A DNA stretch of 64,000 nt from Prevotella sp. (GTDB lineage: Bacteria > Bacteroidota > Bacteroidia > Bacteroidales > Bacteroidaceae): positions 1-64,000 of the forward strand of contig JAFUVV010000009.1 in NCBI GenBank assembly GCA_017477435.1. The letters are read 5' to 3'. This document shows, piece after piece, positions 44,836 through 55,096 of this stretch. A program made the position numbers and the translations under genes. The notes beneath the pieces are model-generated. The model did not search any database. It had not been told where the DNA came from and saw only the letters and a program-made list of their open reading frames with translations. Position 1 is the stretch's first letter. Each line of letters begins with the position of its first letter.

Positions 44836-47228
44836 CATTCCTCTGACAGTTTCGGGAAGCAAGAGAACGGCTGGTCGCCCACTTCAAAGTACGGCCACAG
44901 TTCTATCTGCTGGTCGCCTTCTATGGCGAAGTGGAGCGGCTGGCCTTCGATAGGCGACAGCCGGGCGACAATTGTCTGCGCACCGGCGGCAATCTCTATC
45001 TGCTTCTTGCCTTTCACTCCCACGGCAGCCATGAGTATCGGACCGTATTCGAGTGCATAATGCCCTTGCTCGAAGCCGCGTTCCTTGCCCTCGTATTTGG
45101 TCACACGGAAGGCTGCTGGCAGCACGAACGTGATCTTGTCGCCGGCCTTCCACTGGCGACGGAGGGAGAGGTATGTACCTGGCTCGCCTGTGGTTTCGAT
45201 GCTGCCATTGACGGCGACGGCGACCGCATGTGCAGCCCACGAGGGGATACGCAGATGGATGTCGGCAGCCACAGCCTCGGTGTTCTCCACTGCAATGGCT
45301 ACTTCCATGCCATAAGGGAACTCGGTGTCCATCTTCAGTTTCAGGCTTTTCTTCCCCACTGGCAGTTCTGCCTCGGCCGCAGCATATTGATTTATGTACA
45401 CGCCTTCGCGCGCGATGGAGAAGATATACTCCGGCAGCGAACCGTAGATGCGCGTGCCCTGACCCTCGCAGCAGGTGTTCATGGCGTGGAAGGTGCCAGC
45501 GACGTGGGGGTGGTATTTCCTGCCGTCGAGCTTGGCAAAGTAGCGTATGCCCTCGGCTCCGTACTGATTGGCAATCGCCACGTTGTAGATACTCTTCTCT
45601 ATCTCGGCCTGATATTTCTCTTCATCGGGGCGGAGATTATGGAACCGCTGGTTGAGCTTTATCCAGAAGGCGTTGCCACAGAGCTCGCCAGCCTCCTGAT
45701 GGAGGTAGTACGACCGAGGCTCGTAGACAAACGTGCCTTCGTTGATCGACATCTCGCCGCCGGTCATTTCCCAGTTGTCGTGGAACAGGTCCCACGCACC
45801 TTCCACGGCGTCGAGATATTTCTTCTCGCCCGTGGCACGATAGAGGTCGAAGTAGGGTTCGATGGCGGTGAGGAGATAGTTGTGGGGACGGTCGTACGGA
45901 TACTTATATATCACCTCGGGGTTGCGCTGCGCGAGTCCCTCCATGAAGTAGTTCTCCTGAAAATATCTCATCACTACCTTTATGTCGTCGGGCTTCCCCA
46001 CGGGCGAGAAATAGGTGCGCGTGAGGGGTATGGTGCCTTGCACTCCTTGCCCCGGACGGCGTAGCATCTCGGGCAGGAAGGCGCAGCGGTCGAACCAGTC
46101 GTAGAACCCGCGAAGCAGTGGGAAGGCTTTCGCGTTGCCTGCATAGCCGGCGTCGATGAGCCCATGGGTCACCCAGGAGCGCACGTAGGCACCATTCTCG
46201 CCGAAGAACATCCTGTGCTTCGGGAAGGCCATCAGGTAGCCGTCGGGCTCCTTGCAGCGGTCTATCACGTCGACGATGTTGTCCATCTCCTTGCGCAGCG
46301 CCGCATTCTCCATCCACCGGAGCGTGTTTCCCGCACCCATAAGGAAGCGTCCGGCCTCAGAACCAGGCAACTCGCGGAACCAGAACGGCGAGAGCGACCA
46401 GTCGAAGGACTTCACGGGAAGACCGCCCTTCACCTTGAAATTCCTGACTATCTGTTCTTCAGTGAACGAATTGAGCAGGTAGTTGATGTTGTTCTCCATA
46501 ACGGTCTTCAGCAGTCCATCGTTCATCTTGACACCTTTCAACGGTGTCTCCGCCACGTTTTTCACGGGTTTCCACTTCTTTTCGGGGATGACGTTCGCGG
46601 GATTGTCGGTCACTACGAACTCCCCCTGCGGACGGTGCTGACGAGTAAGCATCTCGGGATGGCTGTCCGCCTGAGGGTTCGACTCCGTCACAGGGCAGCC
46701 CACGGCGATGTCCTCTCCGTCGTGCATCACCATTATCTTCGTCAGGCAGAGCTTACTGTCGCGCAACCGTGCTGCCGTGAAGCGCACATAGCGCCCGCGC
46801 ACGGTCTTAGAGGCAAACGTGACGACTTTGTCGCCCGGGTCGGGATAGCCGTCGGCAAGAGTCATGTCTTCATAGGTGACAAACTCGCCGAACGCAGGGT
46901 CATTAGACACCTCAATACGGAAATGGCTCGGGAATCCGCCACGGCGTTCACCCCAGATATTCGATGCCGGCAGTATCTTTATGGCGTCGATATCCCGCTC
47001 CGAACCCAGGTCGATCTGTACCCATCGCTCGTCTCTGTCGCTCGACGCACGAGAGATGTAGTCCTTCATGAAGTTGCGGGCCACGCGCTCCACGCCCATC
47101 TCGGCCTCCTCAATCTCGCGTGCCTCGTCGTATTCCACTATCTGTGCCTGCACCATCGTAGGCATCAGCAACAGCAAAGCGACTGCTGCCACGCCTCTCG
47201 CAATATAAAAATGAAATCTGTTTTTCAT
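44835..47228 (-). CDS. GH127-family (DUF1680) glycoside hydrolase, probable beta-L-arabinofuranosidase, with N-terminal F5/8-type domain
   Basis: 797 residues; signal peptide (MKNRFHFYIARGVAAVALLL...). Residues ~35-170 look like an F5/8-type C (discoidin) module (RWVQIDLGSERDIDAIKILP, RGRYVRFTAARL). The catalytic part has GELCGNA and MNTCCEGQGTRIYGSLPEYIF; in GH127 these Glu/Cys residues bind zinc and one Cys is the nucleophile. GH146 is a close relative and cannot be excluded. Start at 47228; 47237 is an alternative. Confidence 0.85.
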   Translation of the reverse strand: MKNRFHFYIARGVAAVALLLLMPTMVQAQIVEYDEAREIEEAEMGVERVARNFMKDYISRASSDRDERWVQIDLGSERDIDAIKILPASNIWGERRGGFPSHFRIEVSNDPAFGEFVTYEDMTLADGYPDPGDKVVTFASKTVRGRYVRFTAARLRDSKLCLTKIMVMHDGEDIAVGCPVTESNPQADSHPEMLTRQHRPQGEFVVTDNPANVIPEKKWKPVKNVAETPLKGVKMNDGLLKTVMENNINYLLNSFTEEQIVRNFKVKGGLPVKSFDWSLSPFWFRELPGSEAGRFLMGAGNTLRWMENAALRKEMDNIVDVIDRCKEPDGYLMAFPKHRMFFGENGAYVRSWVTHGLIDAGYAGNAKAFPLLRGFYDWFDRCAFLPEMLRRPGQGVQGTIPLTRTYFSPVGKPDDIKVVMRYFQENYFMEGLAQRNPEVIYKYPYDRPHNYLLTAIEPYFDLYRATGEKKYLDAVEGAWDLFHDNWEMTGGEMSINEGTFVYEPRSYYLHQEAGELCGNAFWIKLNQRFHNLRPDEEKYQAEIEKSIYNVAIANQYGAEGIRYFAKLDGRKYHPHVAGTFHAMNTCCEGQGTRIYGSLPEYIFSIAREGVYINQYAAAEAELPVGKKSLKLKMDTEFPYGMEVAIAVENTEAVAADIHLRIPSWAAHAVAVAVNGSIETTGEPGTYLSLRRQWKAGDKITFVLPAAFRVTKYEGKERGFEQGHYALEYGPILMAAVGVKGKKQIEIAAGAQTIVARLSPIEGQPLHFAIEGDQQIELWPYFEVGDQPFSCFPKLSEE

Positions 47229-47259
47229 CGTTAGCATCTTTCTTTAGTTAAACTAACCG

Positions 47260-47290
47260 CAAATATACAAAGAAATGCCATTAAAGCCAA
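47260..47290 (-). promoter_or_regulatory. Promoter of the GH127 gene
   Basis: Minus strand TTG (47290-47288), 20 bases, TATATTTG (47267-47260); ATG at 47228. Confidence 0.75.
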
Positions 47291-47409
47291 ATATATTCGG
47301 GCAATAATTCCATCAGGCATAAAAGAGTATGAACCAGCCTACGCCCACAGAAACCTTAGATTATTGCAACCAAGTCACAACACTACTTTAAAGATGTTCA
47401 ACAAACAAC

Positions 47410-47445
47410 AGACTCTCTGCAAAGCTAAATCCTCGCAGAGAGTCT
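47410..47445 (-). terminator. Hairpin/terminator after the gene remnant at 47498
   Basis: AGACTCTCTGC (47410-47420) pairs with GCAGAGAGTCT (47435-47445), followed on the minus strand by a T-rich stretch (GTTGTTTGTTG). Confidence 0.7.
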
Positions 47446-47497
47446 ATGTTCTTTTGTTGCCATTAGCGATATCCCCCAGGGGGATAATAGGGGGCTC

Positions 47498-47593
47498 CTA
47501 CCTCGCTATCTTCTTGCCGTCCTTGATGTAGATTCCATGAGCTGGCTCAGCGCTCAGCCGACGTATCCCTGCCTTACGTCCGCCCCTTATCAT
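47498..47593 (-). pseudogene. Remnant of a secreted protein: orphan C-terminal sorting-type tail
   Basis: A 31-codon frame ends HGIYIKDGKKIAR-stop. This matches the tail of the amylase (RGIYIVNGRKVVR) and of GH53 (GLYLKAGRKIAVR). Upstream sequence has no continuing frame, so the rest of the gene seems deleted, while a terminator remains at 47410. Between it and 47771 lies a perfect 14-bp inverted repeat (47657-47688). Confidence 0.6.
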
Positions 47594-47656
47594 GGGGCTC
47601 CAAATGCTAGGAAAATATTCTTTTGATGTTAATAAGGACTTGCAAAAGGCATTGCC

Positions 47657-47688
47657 GTGAGAACGACAAAAGGATTTGTCGTTCTCAC
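47657..47688. repeat. Perfect 14-bp inverted repeat
   Basis: GTGAGAACGACAAA, loop AGGA, TTTGTCGTTCTCAC. There is no T-run on either side. It lies between the third O-acetylesterase gene and the gene remnant. Confidence 0.75.
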
Positions 47689-47771
47689 AAGAGACTTGTA
47701 TATCAGCGCATTACCTAATTCTTTAAGCAAGTAATGTACAATCAGAAGCGCTGTATGGAGGGGGACTTTTT

Positions 47772-49790
47772 TCAGTAATTGTTTGTCGAGAGCACTGGCC
47801 ACTGGTCGGTGCGGAACGGTGTGGCGGGCAGTCCTGTAGCATTGTAGAGGATGCTGGCGGGGTTGTTTGCCCAGCAGTAGCGCACGGCAACGGGCTGTCT
47901 GACCTCGGGCGAGGACACTACAATCGACTGTCCATCTATGCGTGCCTCGGCCCAGTGGAATTTCCTGTCAGGCCCGGCAACGGTGAATGCCTTTCCTTTG
48001 CGCAGCGAGAGCCCCTCGTCGTGGGTGAAGAAGAGGCGTATGTGGTCGCCCTCCTGCACGTAGTGTGAATACTGTGGACCGGCATATCCTACACGCTGTC
48101 CGTAGGTCTGTGCGAGTGCTGCCAGCGCCAGTCGGCGTCCTGCCTCCTGCTTGTTCTTCGGGTGTATATCGTCAGCCTCGCCGATATCGATGAGCGTTGC
48201 CAATCCGCAGTTCTGTACTTCGACCGCTACTCGCTGCTGTGCCTCGCGCAGTTCTGCCCATGTCGATTCCTCCGCGGCGTCGCTCTGCGGTGTCATATGG
48301 TTGGCGAGCTGTGCTATGTAGAACGCCATGTCGGCAGGCTTTCGCTGCCACTGCGTGCGCCAGTCGTTGATGAGCACCGACAGCAGCTCGCGATATTGCG
48401 CGGCGCGGCCCACACTCGACTCACCCTGATACCATATTGCTCCGCGCAGGGCGTAGGGTGCCAAGGGGTGTATCATGCCGTTGTAGAGTGCCGACGGCAC
48501 GTTGGTGTCGCGGTTGAGGTTGGTGGGATAGAACGGCAGGTCCTTCTCGTCGAGTGTGGCGAGGAACTGCCATGTGCCTGCCAGTGGGATTGTCTGTGAG
48601 GAGAGTGCGGCGTCGGTGGGTCTAATATGCATCTCGCGACTGTACATACCACCCAGTCCGCCGGTGTCGTGGATACGGATGGCTATCTGTGCAGTGCCGG
48701 TCTTGACAAGACGTGAAGGCACCTTGTACTCACGATTGAAGGCCACACCAAGATGGCTGCCCACCTCAACACCATTGAAGAAGACGATATCATCGTCGTC
48801 GATGGCTCCCAGCGAGAGCAACAGTTCGTGCCCCTCCCACGCCTGAGGGATATCGACAGTGCGATGGTACCACACTATGCCGTCGAAGGCTCCGTAGTTC
48901 TCTTTCAGCTGATCCTCGAACAGTCCCGGCACCTGTATCGGCATTCCTCCGCTGAAGACGCGGCAGATGGTGTGTCGCCCATTGGCGTAGGTGGTATGTC
49001 CGTCGAGTTCCGACACTCGCGCATTCCATTCCTCAAGGTCGTGCGCATATCGCTTTTCGCGCTCAAGGCTGTCGGTAGGCATCGTCGCCACCTTCTCTAT
49101 AGCCTGATGGAAATAAGGCATCTGCCGCAATGCATCGGCACTCACCCACGGCTCAGCGAAGGTAGAGCCCAGGCACGACTCGATGAGCCCGATGGGGATA
49201 TTACCCTCGAGCTGCTCGGTCAGCGTGCGTCCGAAAAAGTAGGCAGCAGCCGAGAAAGCTGGTATTGTCTTTGCTGAGCACACCTGCCATCCGCCGTCGG
49301 CAGCATGGACGAAGGTCTGTGGTGTTGCCGCCGCCGTGGTCTCTACGCGCAGCAGACGAATCTGAGGATAGCTGTCGGCGCGCCTTATCTCTTCCTTTGC
49401 GTCGCGCACACTTGCCACGGCCATCCGCATGTTCGACTGTCCGCCGCAGAGCCACACCTCGCCAATCATCACATTGCGAAGCGTGATGGAGGAGCCTTTC
49501 TTTCCCGCTCTCCGCGATTCGGTAATCGTTATGTCGTACGGTCCGCCCGCCTGCGGAGTCTTTACCCGCAGCATGAAGTGCCCCTGTGCGTCGGCTGTCG
49601 TCTGATACGATACTCCGTCCCACGATGTGGTGGCCGTCACGATGTAGCCTGGTCGGGATTCACCCCACAGCGGGGCGTTGGTCTGGCGCTGAAGCACCAT
49701 GTTGTCGGTGAAGAGAGGCTGCAGTCGCACCTGCGCTGAAACGGTGACCGAAGCAATGGCAACGAGCACCAGAAGAAGTTGTCTTTTCAT
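47772..49790 (-). CDS. Sialate O-acetylesterase family protein, secreted (paralogue 3)
   Basis: 672 residues from ATG at 49790 (MKRQLLLVLVAIASVTVSAQ, signal peptide); an ATG 21 bp upstream is an alternative. VWLCGGQSNMRMAVAS holds the catalytic Ser; IWYQGESSVGRAAQYRELLS and DIHPKNKQEAGRRL match the paralogues at 28315 and 30365, but it is more divergent. Lies downstream of a glutaminase/GH95/GH92 block on the same strand, separated by 177 bp with an inverted repeat. Confidence 0.9.
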   Translation of the reverse strand: MKRQLLLVLVAIASVTVSAQVRLQPLFTDNMVLQRQTNAPLWGESRPGYIVTATTSWDGVSYQTTADAQGHFMLRVKTPQAGGPYDITITESRRAGKKGSSITLRNVMIGEVWLCGGQSNMRMAVASVRDAKEEIRRADSYPQIRLLRVETTAAATPQTFVHAADGGWQVCSAKTIPAFSAAAYFFGRTLTEQLEGNIPIGLIESCLGSTFAEPWVSADALRQMPYFHQAIEKVATMPTDSLEREKRYAHDLEEWNARVSELDGHTTYANGRHTICRVFSGGMPIQVPGLFEDQLKENYGAFDGIVWYHRTVDIPQAWEGHELLLSLGAIDDDDIVFFNGVEVGSHLGVAFNREYKVPSRLVKTGTAQIAIRIHDTGGLGGMYSREMHIRPTDAALSSQTIPLAGTWQFLATLDEKDLPFYPTNLNRDTNVPSALYNGMIHPLAPYALRGAIWYQGESSVGRAAQYRELLSVLINDWRTQWQRKPADMAFYIAQLANHMTPQSDAAEESTWAELREAQQRVAVEVQNCGLATLIDIGEADDIHPKNKQEAGRRLALAALAQTYGQRVGYAGPQYSHYVQEGDHIRLFFTHDEGLSLRKGKAFTVAGPDRKFHWAEARIDGQSIVVSSPEVRQPVAVRYCWANNPASILYNATGLPATPFRTDQWPVLSTNNY

Positions 49791-49840
49791 ATCAATATGT
49801 TCTAGTTTCACATTCGCTCAACTTCATTGTAGTTAAGAAG

Positions 49841-49951
49841 TTAAGGAGTTAAGAAGTTAAGCCATATGTATGGAGGTGGAAACAGGCGAAGGTAATGGCT
49901 TAACTTCAGTCCGAAGGACGAGCGAAGCAATAACTCCTTAACTCCTTAACT
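49841..49951. repeat. Inverted repeat of GTTAAGGAGTTAAG arms
   Basis: GTTAAGGAGTTAAG (49841-49854) and CTTAACTCCTTAAC (49938-49951) are exact reverse complements 83 bp apart; AGTTAAG words continue on both sides. A related AGGAGTTAAGGA word occurs near 22053. Confidence 0.75.
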
Positions 49952-49967
49952 CCTTTAAATAATTGAA

Positions 49968-52496
49968 TCAATATATTTTATTTTTCACCCTTTCCATGAA
50001 GACCCTCATCCAATAGCCTCCTACGACGGTACGGGCCTTGAAGCGCACATGTCGCCCTGTCTTTGTGTCGTGCCAGTCGCTGACGGGAACGCGACTTTCT
50101 GTCTCGTCGACGTATTTATACACGGGGAGCATAAAACGGCGGAATGTCGTTTTGTCAGCAGCCATTGCCGCTGTCCACATTATCCAGTCGCTCTTGGTGA
50201 AGTCGGCACGGCAGTCGAGCGGCAAGCCGTACTGGTTCTGAAGGGTCAGGTAGTAGTTCAGCTCGCGCTGCTTCACTTCGGCGGGGAACAGGCCCGTGCC
50301 CCATAGGTCGTCCCACACCATGTTGTACTTCTGGCTCCATGTATCCTCGCGGTCGAACGCCAACCGGTAATGGTCGCCGTCGCGGGCGTTCGTTTCCCAT
50401 TCCTTTGCCATCTGGCGGGCAAGGCTTTCATTTTCCACCGCCTTATCCTTCTCTCCGTGCAAGGCCAGCAGTTTGCTATAGGCCATGATGCCGAGCGTCG
50501 ACTTCACCGAGAGGTTGCAGTTGTGGGCCAGCTGTCCTGTGAAGTCGTCGGTGCAGAGCTGATAGCCAGGGTCTACGCCATACTTCTTCAAGTAGTCGGC
50601 CCACGTGGTCAGCAGTTCCCAATATGGCTCCACATACTTAGTATTGCCATCGATCTGACAGAGCATAGCACTGAGGATGAGCATATTGCCGGCTTCTTCC
50701 ACAGGCATGCCATGGTCGCCCATAAAGCGCCCATTGGCAAGGGGATATGTACCGAGATCGTGAGAAGGATAGGGTCTTGTCCAGCACCCGCGCTGGCTAT
50801 ACTCAAAGATACTGGTCAGCATTGCCTTGACAAGTTCTGGATTGTAGAGAAGGAAGAGAGGCACAGACGGATAGGTGACATCAACGGTATTGACACATCC
50901 GTTGGAGTCGTTCTCCTTCGAGAACCAAAGCAGATGACCCTCGTCGTCGCGGAACAGTTTATGGCCTGCCATGACGTGCCGATAGGAACCGCTCAACAAC
51001 TCGGCATACTCTTTCCCTCCTGCTGCCATGCCATCGTCGTAGATAGTTTTGTCGAGACTGCGGCAGCGGGCCATAACGGAGGCGTAGTTCTTTTCCAAAT
51101 TCCTGAAGGCTTGGAAGATGTTCGTCTGTCCCTCATGTGCCCAGTAGGCTTTATAGTGCTTGTACATGTATTCTATGTCCCACACCTCGTCGTACCCCAC
51201 TAATGCGAAATTGCTGTAAGACGCCACACGCCCCAAGTCGTTGACGAATGCCAAGTCGGGCATTTCTCCTGGTTTGTATGCGCGAATGGCTGTCGCGGTC
51301 TGTGCCAGTTTGCCTGTCTTTGTGAAGATTTTCTCTGCCTCGCCGCACCTGGTCAGCGCTACCTCGCCGTTGATGGCAGGAAGATAGAAATAGCCCCAGT
51401 CGATGCAGATATCGTCGTCGCTCTTGGCAAGAACTGGCTGTTCAATAGTGCCAGTGCGCACATATCTTACTCCATCCTGACTGCCTATGGTGCTGATGGT
51501 GGGCTGCGACTCATGATTGACACCATGCAACGGGCTGGTGCCAAGGTAGAACTGCACGTCGTGCTTCTTACCGTCGATGGAACGAACTTGGTAGGAGATA
51601 TAGTTCACGGGCACGGACAGCAGGTCGTAGTCGTCGATGAGCATGGGGGCGGTGAAGACGACATCCAGCTCCACGGGACCGCACAGAAAAGTGGAATAGG
51701 TGCTTGTGGCCAGCACGTCAAGACTCTTCTGCACGGCAGCCTCAGCTTCTGGCACGTCAGGCCGCACATTGTAGTACAGCCCGAAGTCGGCATACTGACT
51801 GCCAAGAGTATTGTGGCAGTGCATGGCTATGATGTTTTTGCCTTCGTGGAAAAGGTTTTTTTCCGAAGCACTGAGACGCTTCGTCACATTGTTCTTCCAA
51901 GTATAACCAGTGCTCACCACCTCCGTGCCGTTCACATACAGTTCGAAGACATCGTCGTGGGAATATTTCAGGAAAAGATCTTCCTGGAGTTGCTCCTTAG
52001 TAAGATTGACTTCGCGTCGCACATAGACATCGGCAGGGGTGCCGGTCCAATTCGTGCCCACATACCTCTGATTGCTGTCTCCCCACGCTGCTCTCTCCTT
52101 TTTCCAACTGGTGTCGTCGAAGTCTTCCGCCTGCCAACCTGCGTCTGGTTCGCTGTAGGTGGCCATGCCTTGCCATCGCGTTTCATTGGCCATGGGAGCA
52201 ATGGAGGCGAGGAGGTATTCCTGCTGTTTTCCAAGGAAACGGAATACCTTACCATCCACACGCAACAGGCCCAAAAGGGGTTTCTCGCGTCCTGTCCAAT
52301 GGCTGGTGGTACCGTCGGTGAGTCGGTCATACGGAGACCAGATGGAGAAATATGGATCGTTGACAACGACAGGGACAGACGGCATACGAAGGTCAGTACT
52401 GACGTAGGGCTTAAAGATGTCGTCGACTTTTTGTTTCCCCTCTGCAGCCATTGCCATTGTCAAGAGAAGGGAGAGAAGCAGTGCTTTCGTTTTCAT
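49968..52496 (-). CDS. Glutaminase-family protein (DUF4964/DUF5127/DUF4965/DUF1793 architecture), exported
   Basis: 842 residues from ATG at 52496 (MKTKALLLSLLLTMAMAAEG). The order PSVPVVVNDPYFSIWSPYDRLTDG, a beta-sandwich insert (WGDSNQRYVGTNWTG...), LVGYDEVWDIEYMYKHYKAYW and DFTGQLAHNCNLSVKSTLGI fits the family related to fungal glutaminase GtaA. Bacteroidetes homologues usually sit among glycoside hydrolases and their true substrate is unclear; a glycosidase role is possible. It starts 23 bp after the GH95 stop, so the two are co-transcribed. Confidence 0.8.
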   Translation of the reverse strand: MKTKALLLSLLLTMAMAAEGKQKVDDIFKPYVSTDLRMPSVPVVVNDPYFSIWSPYDRLTDGTTSHWTGREKPLLGLLRVDGKVFRFLGKQQEYLLASIAPMANETRWQGMATYSEPDAGWQAEDFDDTSWKKERAAWGDSNQRYVGTNWTGTPADVYVRREVNLTKEQLQEDLFLKYSHDDVFELYVNGTEVVSTGYTWKNNVTKRLSASEKNLFHEGKNIIAMHCHNTLGSQYADFGLYYNVRPDVPEAEAAVQKSLDVLATSTYSTFLCGPVELDVVFTAPMLIDDYDLLSVPVNYISYQVRSIDGKKHDVQFYLGTSPLHGVNHESQPTISTIGSQDGVRYVRTGTIEQPVLAKSDDDICIDWGYFYLPAINGEVALTRCGEAEKIFTKTGKLAQTATAIRAYKPGEMPDLAFVNDLGRVASYSNFALVGYDEVWDIEYMYKHYKAYWAHEGQTNIFQAFRNLEKNYASVMARCRSLDKTIYDDGMAAGGKEYAELLSGSYRHVMAGHKLFRDDEGHLLWFSKENDSNGCVNTVDVTYPSVPLFLLYNPELVKAMLTSIFEYSQRGCWTRPYPSHDLGTYPLANGRFMGDHGMPVEEAGNMLILSAMLCQIDGNTKYVEPYWELLTTWADYLKKYGVDPGYQLCTDDFTGQLAHNCNLSVKSTLGIMAYSKLLALHGEKDKAVENESLARQMAKEWETNARDGDHYRLAFDREDTWSQKYNMVWDDLWGTGLFPAEVKQRELNYYLTLQNQYGLPLDCRADFTKSDWIMWTAAMAADKTTFRRFMLPVYKYVDETESRVPVSDWHDTKTGRHVRFKARTVVGGYWMRVFMERVKNKIY

Positions 52497-52519
52497 AGTG
52501 TAATTCCCAGAATTATTGA

Positions 52520-55021
52520 TTATTTGCATTTTATGATATACGATTTTCCTTTTTCCGTCTGGAATGAGATAATGTCTTTACTGCCCGACTTGAAGCTTTG
52601 GAAAGACACTCGTCTGCCATTCTTTTCCTTCACCTCGCACGACGACAAGAAGTCGTAGCTCACGACACACGCACCGCCGGAGTCACTGCGTATCGTAGCA
52701 CTTGTCAGACGTCCGTCATTCCATTCTTCATCCACCTCGAAATTGCCCACAGCCCGCAATCCTCTCACATGTCCCGAGGTCCATACATCGGGCAGGGCGG
52801 GCAAGAGCTGCAAGGTGTCGGTGTGGCTCTGAAGGAGCATCTCTGCTATACCGGCGCAGACACCGAAGTTGCCGTCGATCTGGAAGGGGGGATGCGCGTC
52901 GAAGAGATTATAATAGACACGTCCTTGCCGCTGCTTGGGGGAGTAGTCGACGTTATAGCCAGAGGAATGCGTCAGTGCTCCGTGGAGGATGGTGTGGGCA
53001 TGGTTGCCGTCGTGGGCACGTGCCCAGAGATTAACCTTCCACCCCATCGACCATCCCGTGGCCTCATCGCCACGGAGTTTCAGAGAATTGATAACCGGCT
53101 GCATGTACGGACTCGAGGGTCCGATCTCGCTAAGAGGATAGAGGGCCATCATGTGACTCAGGTGTCGATGGCTGGGGTCGTTGCTTACGTCGTAGGTGGC
53201 ATATTTCCACTCGCGCAGTATCTCCTCTCCCTTTTTCACTCCGTTGCGGGGATTGGTCCAAGCGGCATTCTTCGCAGCGTTGGCAGTATAGGCCTCGGTA
53301 TGGAGGCCTTGGTCGGTTTTACCCAAATAATCGTCGAGTCGGGCCACGTCGGCCTGGGTCAGTCCGCAAGTCTGCAGTCCTAAGATGTCGATGCACTGGC
53401 GCACGCTCTTGAAATGAGCATAGATGAGCTGCTGTGCATGTGCCGTACCGTCTTCAGTGTTATGGTCGCCTTGTTCCGGGGAGAACTCGTCGGGTGCCAC
53501 ATAGCTTCCGTCGGGTTGTATGGACAGTTCGGGACATCCGCGGTCGGCAATCAGTCGTTCCATCCAAAACGCAGCACAGTCCCACATAACGGGGAAGGCA
53601 CGGCAGAGGAAGTCGCGATCGAGAGTATAGCGATAGTGTTGCCACAGATGGCTGCAATACCACACGTTGGCAACAAAATAGTTGGAGCCCCACGTACCCA
53701 TGCCTCCGAAGATATTGTTCTCTGTGAAGCATGTCCAGCCTGCAGCAGTACCGGCATAGCTGCGGGCGGCCCGTTTCCAGTTGTCGCGCTGGGCCATGGT
53801 AATGATATAGTTCAGATAGCACAGGTGCGTCTCTGACAGGTTGGTGGGTTCGGCCGGCCAGTAGTTCATCTGCACGTTTATATTGCTGTGGATGTCGGAG
53901 TTCCAGGGAGCATGGCTGAGGTTGTTCCATATTCCCTGCAGATTGTTCGGCAAGTCTACCCCACGGCTGCTGCTGATCTCAAGATAACGACCGTAGGCGA
54001 AATACAACTGCTCCAGGAAGAGCGACTCGGGCTCTGCTCCTGTCAGGTTCTTGCTGTCGTCATTATAGAAATCGATAAGCTTATCCGTGGGAAGGCTCGA
54101 TGATGCCTTGCCCAATTGCAGGTCAACACGCTTAATAAAAGGACTGAAGTCGGCGATATGGTCGCGCAATATTTCCCTCCATGGCTTTGACGATACTTTC
54201 TTCACTCTGTCGCTCACATCCGCCTTCACATCCTTCGTCGGCGATATGCATGACGGTTGGGAAATGTCGAAATTCGTGGCACCAATCAGTACCAGTTTCA
54301 CCTCGTCGGCATTGCTAACCTCTATGCCTGCATCTGTCTTTTTCAGCGAAGCATTCTTGCCTGAAGGTATCACCTCGAAGCGCGCCTCAAAAGAGACGGT
54401 GGTGAGTTTTCCTCCAAAACGACCTGAGCCGTTCTCGTCGTACACAGTCCCACTGACACCGAGGTCATCTCCTGGCACCATCGACACACGCAGATGCAGT
54501 TTCTTCCTGCCCTTTGCCTTGTATAATGCCACTATAGCGCCATCGGGATAAGAAGCCAGATAACGACGAGAGTATTTAGTCGTAGCACTCTTGTAATCAA
54601 CACCGCCGATACCGGTCTCCAAATCAAGAAAACGCACATAATCGCGAGCGCCGCTACTCTCCGTATATCCTATATCACCCGAAAGATCCTCCACAAAAAC
54701 CGACCCGAAATTCTTATATTGGCCATAGCTACCCATGTCGTTGGGGCCACCCGTCCAGAGCGTCTTCTCGTTGAATTGTATCTCATCCTTCGCGATGCCC
54801 CCTAGCAGGCAGGCTCCCAACTGTCCGTTTCCAATCGGCAGCGAATACTCCATCCAGATATTGTCGGCATCGGTGAGCGTAGCAGGTTTGTCGTACCATA
54901 ATGTCAAGGAATGCTCGGGAACAAACTGCGAAACACCTATCACATGGAAATCTCTTTGTTCTTGAGAGAGGACAGAGAGTGCGCCACATACAAACACAGA
55001 TAATAAAAAATGCCTTTTCAT
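52520..55021 (-). CDS. GH95 alpha-fucosidase/alpha-galactosidase family enzyme, exported
   Basis: 833 residues; signal peptide [55 protein letters not shown] and the (alpha/alpha)6 region with [17 protein letters not shown] (the N-x-x-x-N region), [20 protein letters not shown] and [19 protein letters not shown] are GH95 features. Releases terminal alpha-1,2-fucose or L-galactose from host or plant glycans. 75 bp downstream of the Gfo/Idh/MocA gene. Confidence 0.9.
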   Translation of the reverse strand: MKRHFLLSVFVCGALSVLSQEQRDFHVIGVSQFVPEHSLTLWYDKPATLTDADNIWMEYSLPIGNGQLGACLLGGIAKDEIQFNEKTLWTGGPNDMGSYGQYKNFGSVFVEDLSGDIGYTESSGARDYVRFLDLETGIGGVDYKSATTKYSRRYLASYPDGAIVALYKAKGRKKLHLRVSMVPGDDLGVSGTVYDENGSGRFGGKLTTVSFEARFEVIPSGKNASLKKTDAGIEVSNADEVKLVLIGATNFDISQPSCISPTKDVKADVSDRVKKVSSKPWREILRDHIADFSPFIKRVDLQLGKASSSLPTDKLIDFYNDDSKNLTGAEPESLFLEQLYFAYGRYLEISSSRGVDLPNNLQGIWNNLSHAPWNSDIHSNINVQMNYWPAEPTNLSETHLCYLNYIITMAQRDNWKRAARSYAGTAAGWTCFTENNIFGGMGTWGSNYFVANVWYCSHLWQHYRYTLDRDFLCRAFPVMWDCAAFWMERLIADRGCPELSIQPDGSYVAPDEFSPEQGDHNTEDGTAHAQQLIYAHFKSVRQCIDILGLQTCGLTQADVARLDDYLGKTDQGLHTEAYTANAAKNAAWTNPRNGVKKGEEILREWKYATYDVSNDPSHRHLSHMMALYPLSEIGPSSPYMQPVINSLKLRGDEATGWSMGWKVNLWARAHDGNHAHTILHGALTHSSGYNVDYSPKQRQGRVYYNLFDAHPPFQIDGNFGVCAGIAEMLLQSHTDTLQLLPALPDVWTSGHVRGLRAVGNFEVDEEWNDGRLTSATIRSDSGGACVVSYDFLSSCEVKEKNGRRVSFQSFKSGSKDIISFQTEKGKSYIIKCK

Positions 55022-55096
55022 AAGTATATAAGAAAATCTTTAGGCTGTATGTTTTTCAATTATTTAATTTGCGGATGTCAGGGATTCTATTTACGT

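Noticed and set aside
44453..44953. 166-codon plus-strand frame upstream of greA
   Set aside because: It spans the greA promoter, a hairpin and the repeat array; no protein-like character.
47657..47688. Terminator for the third O-acetylesterase gene
   Set aside because: The 14-bp stem is perfect but there is no T-run on the required strand, so it is listed only as an inverted repeat.
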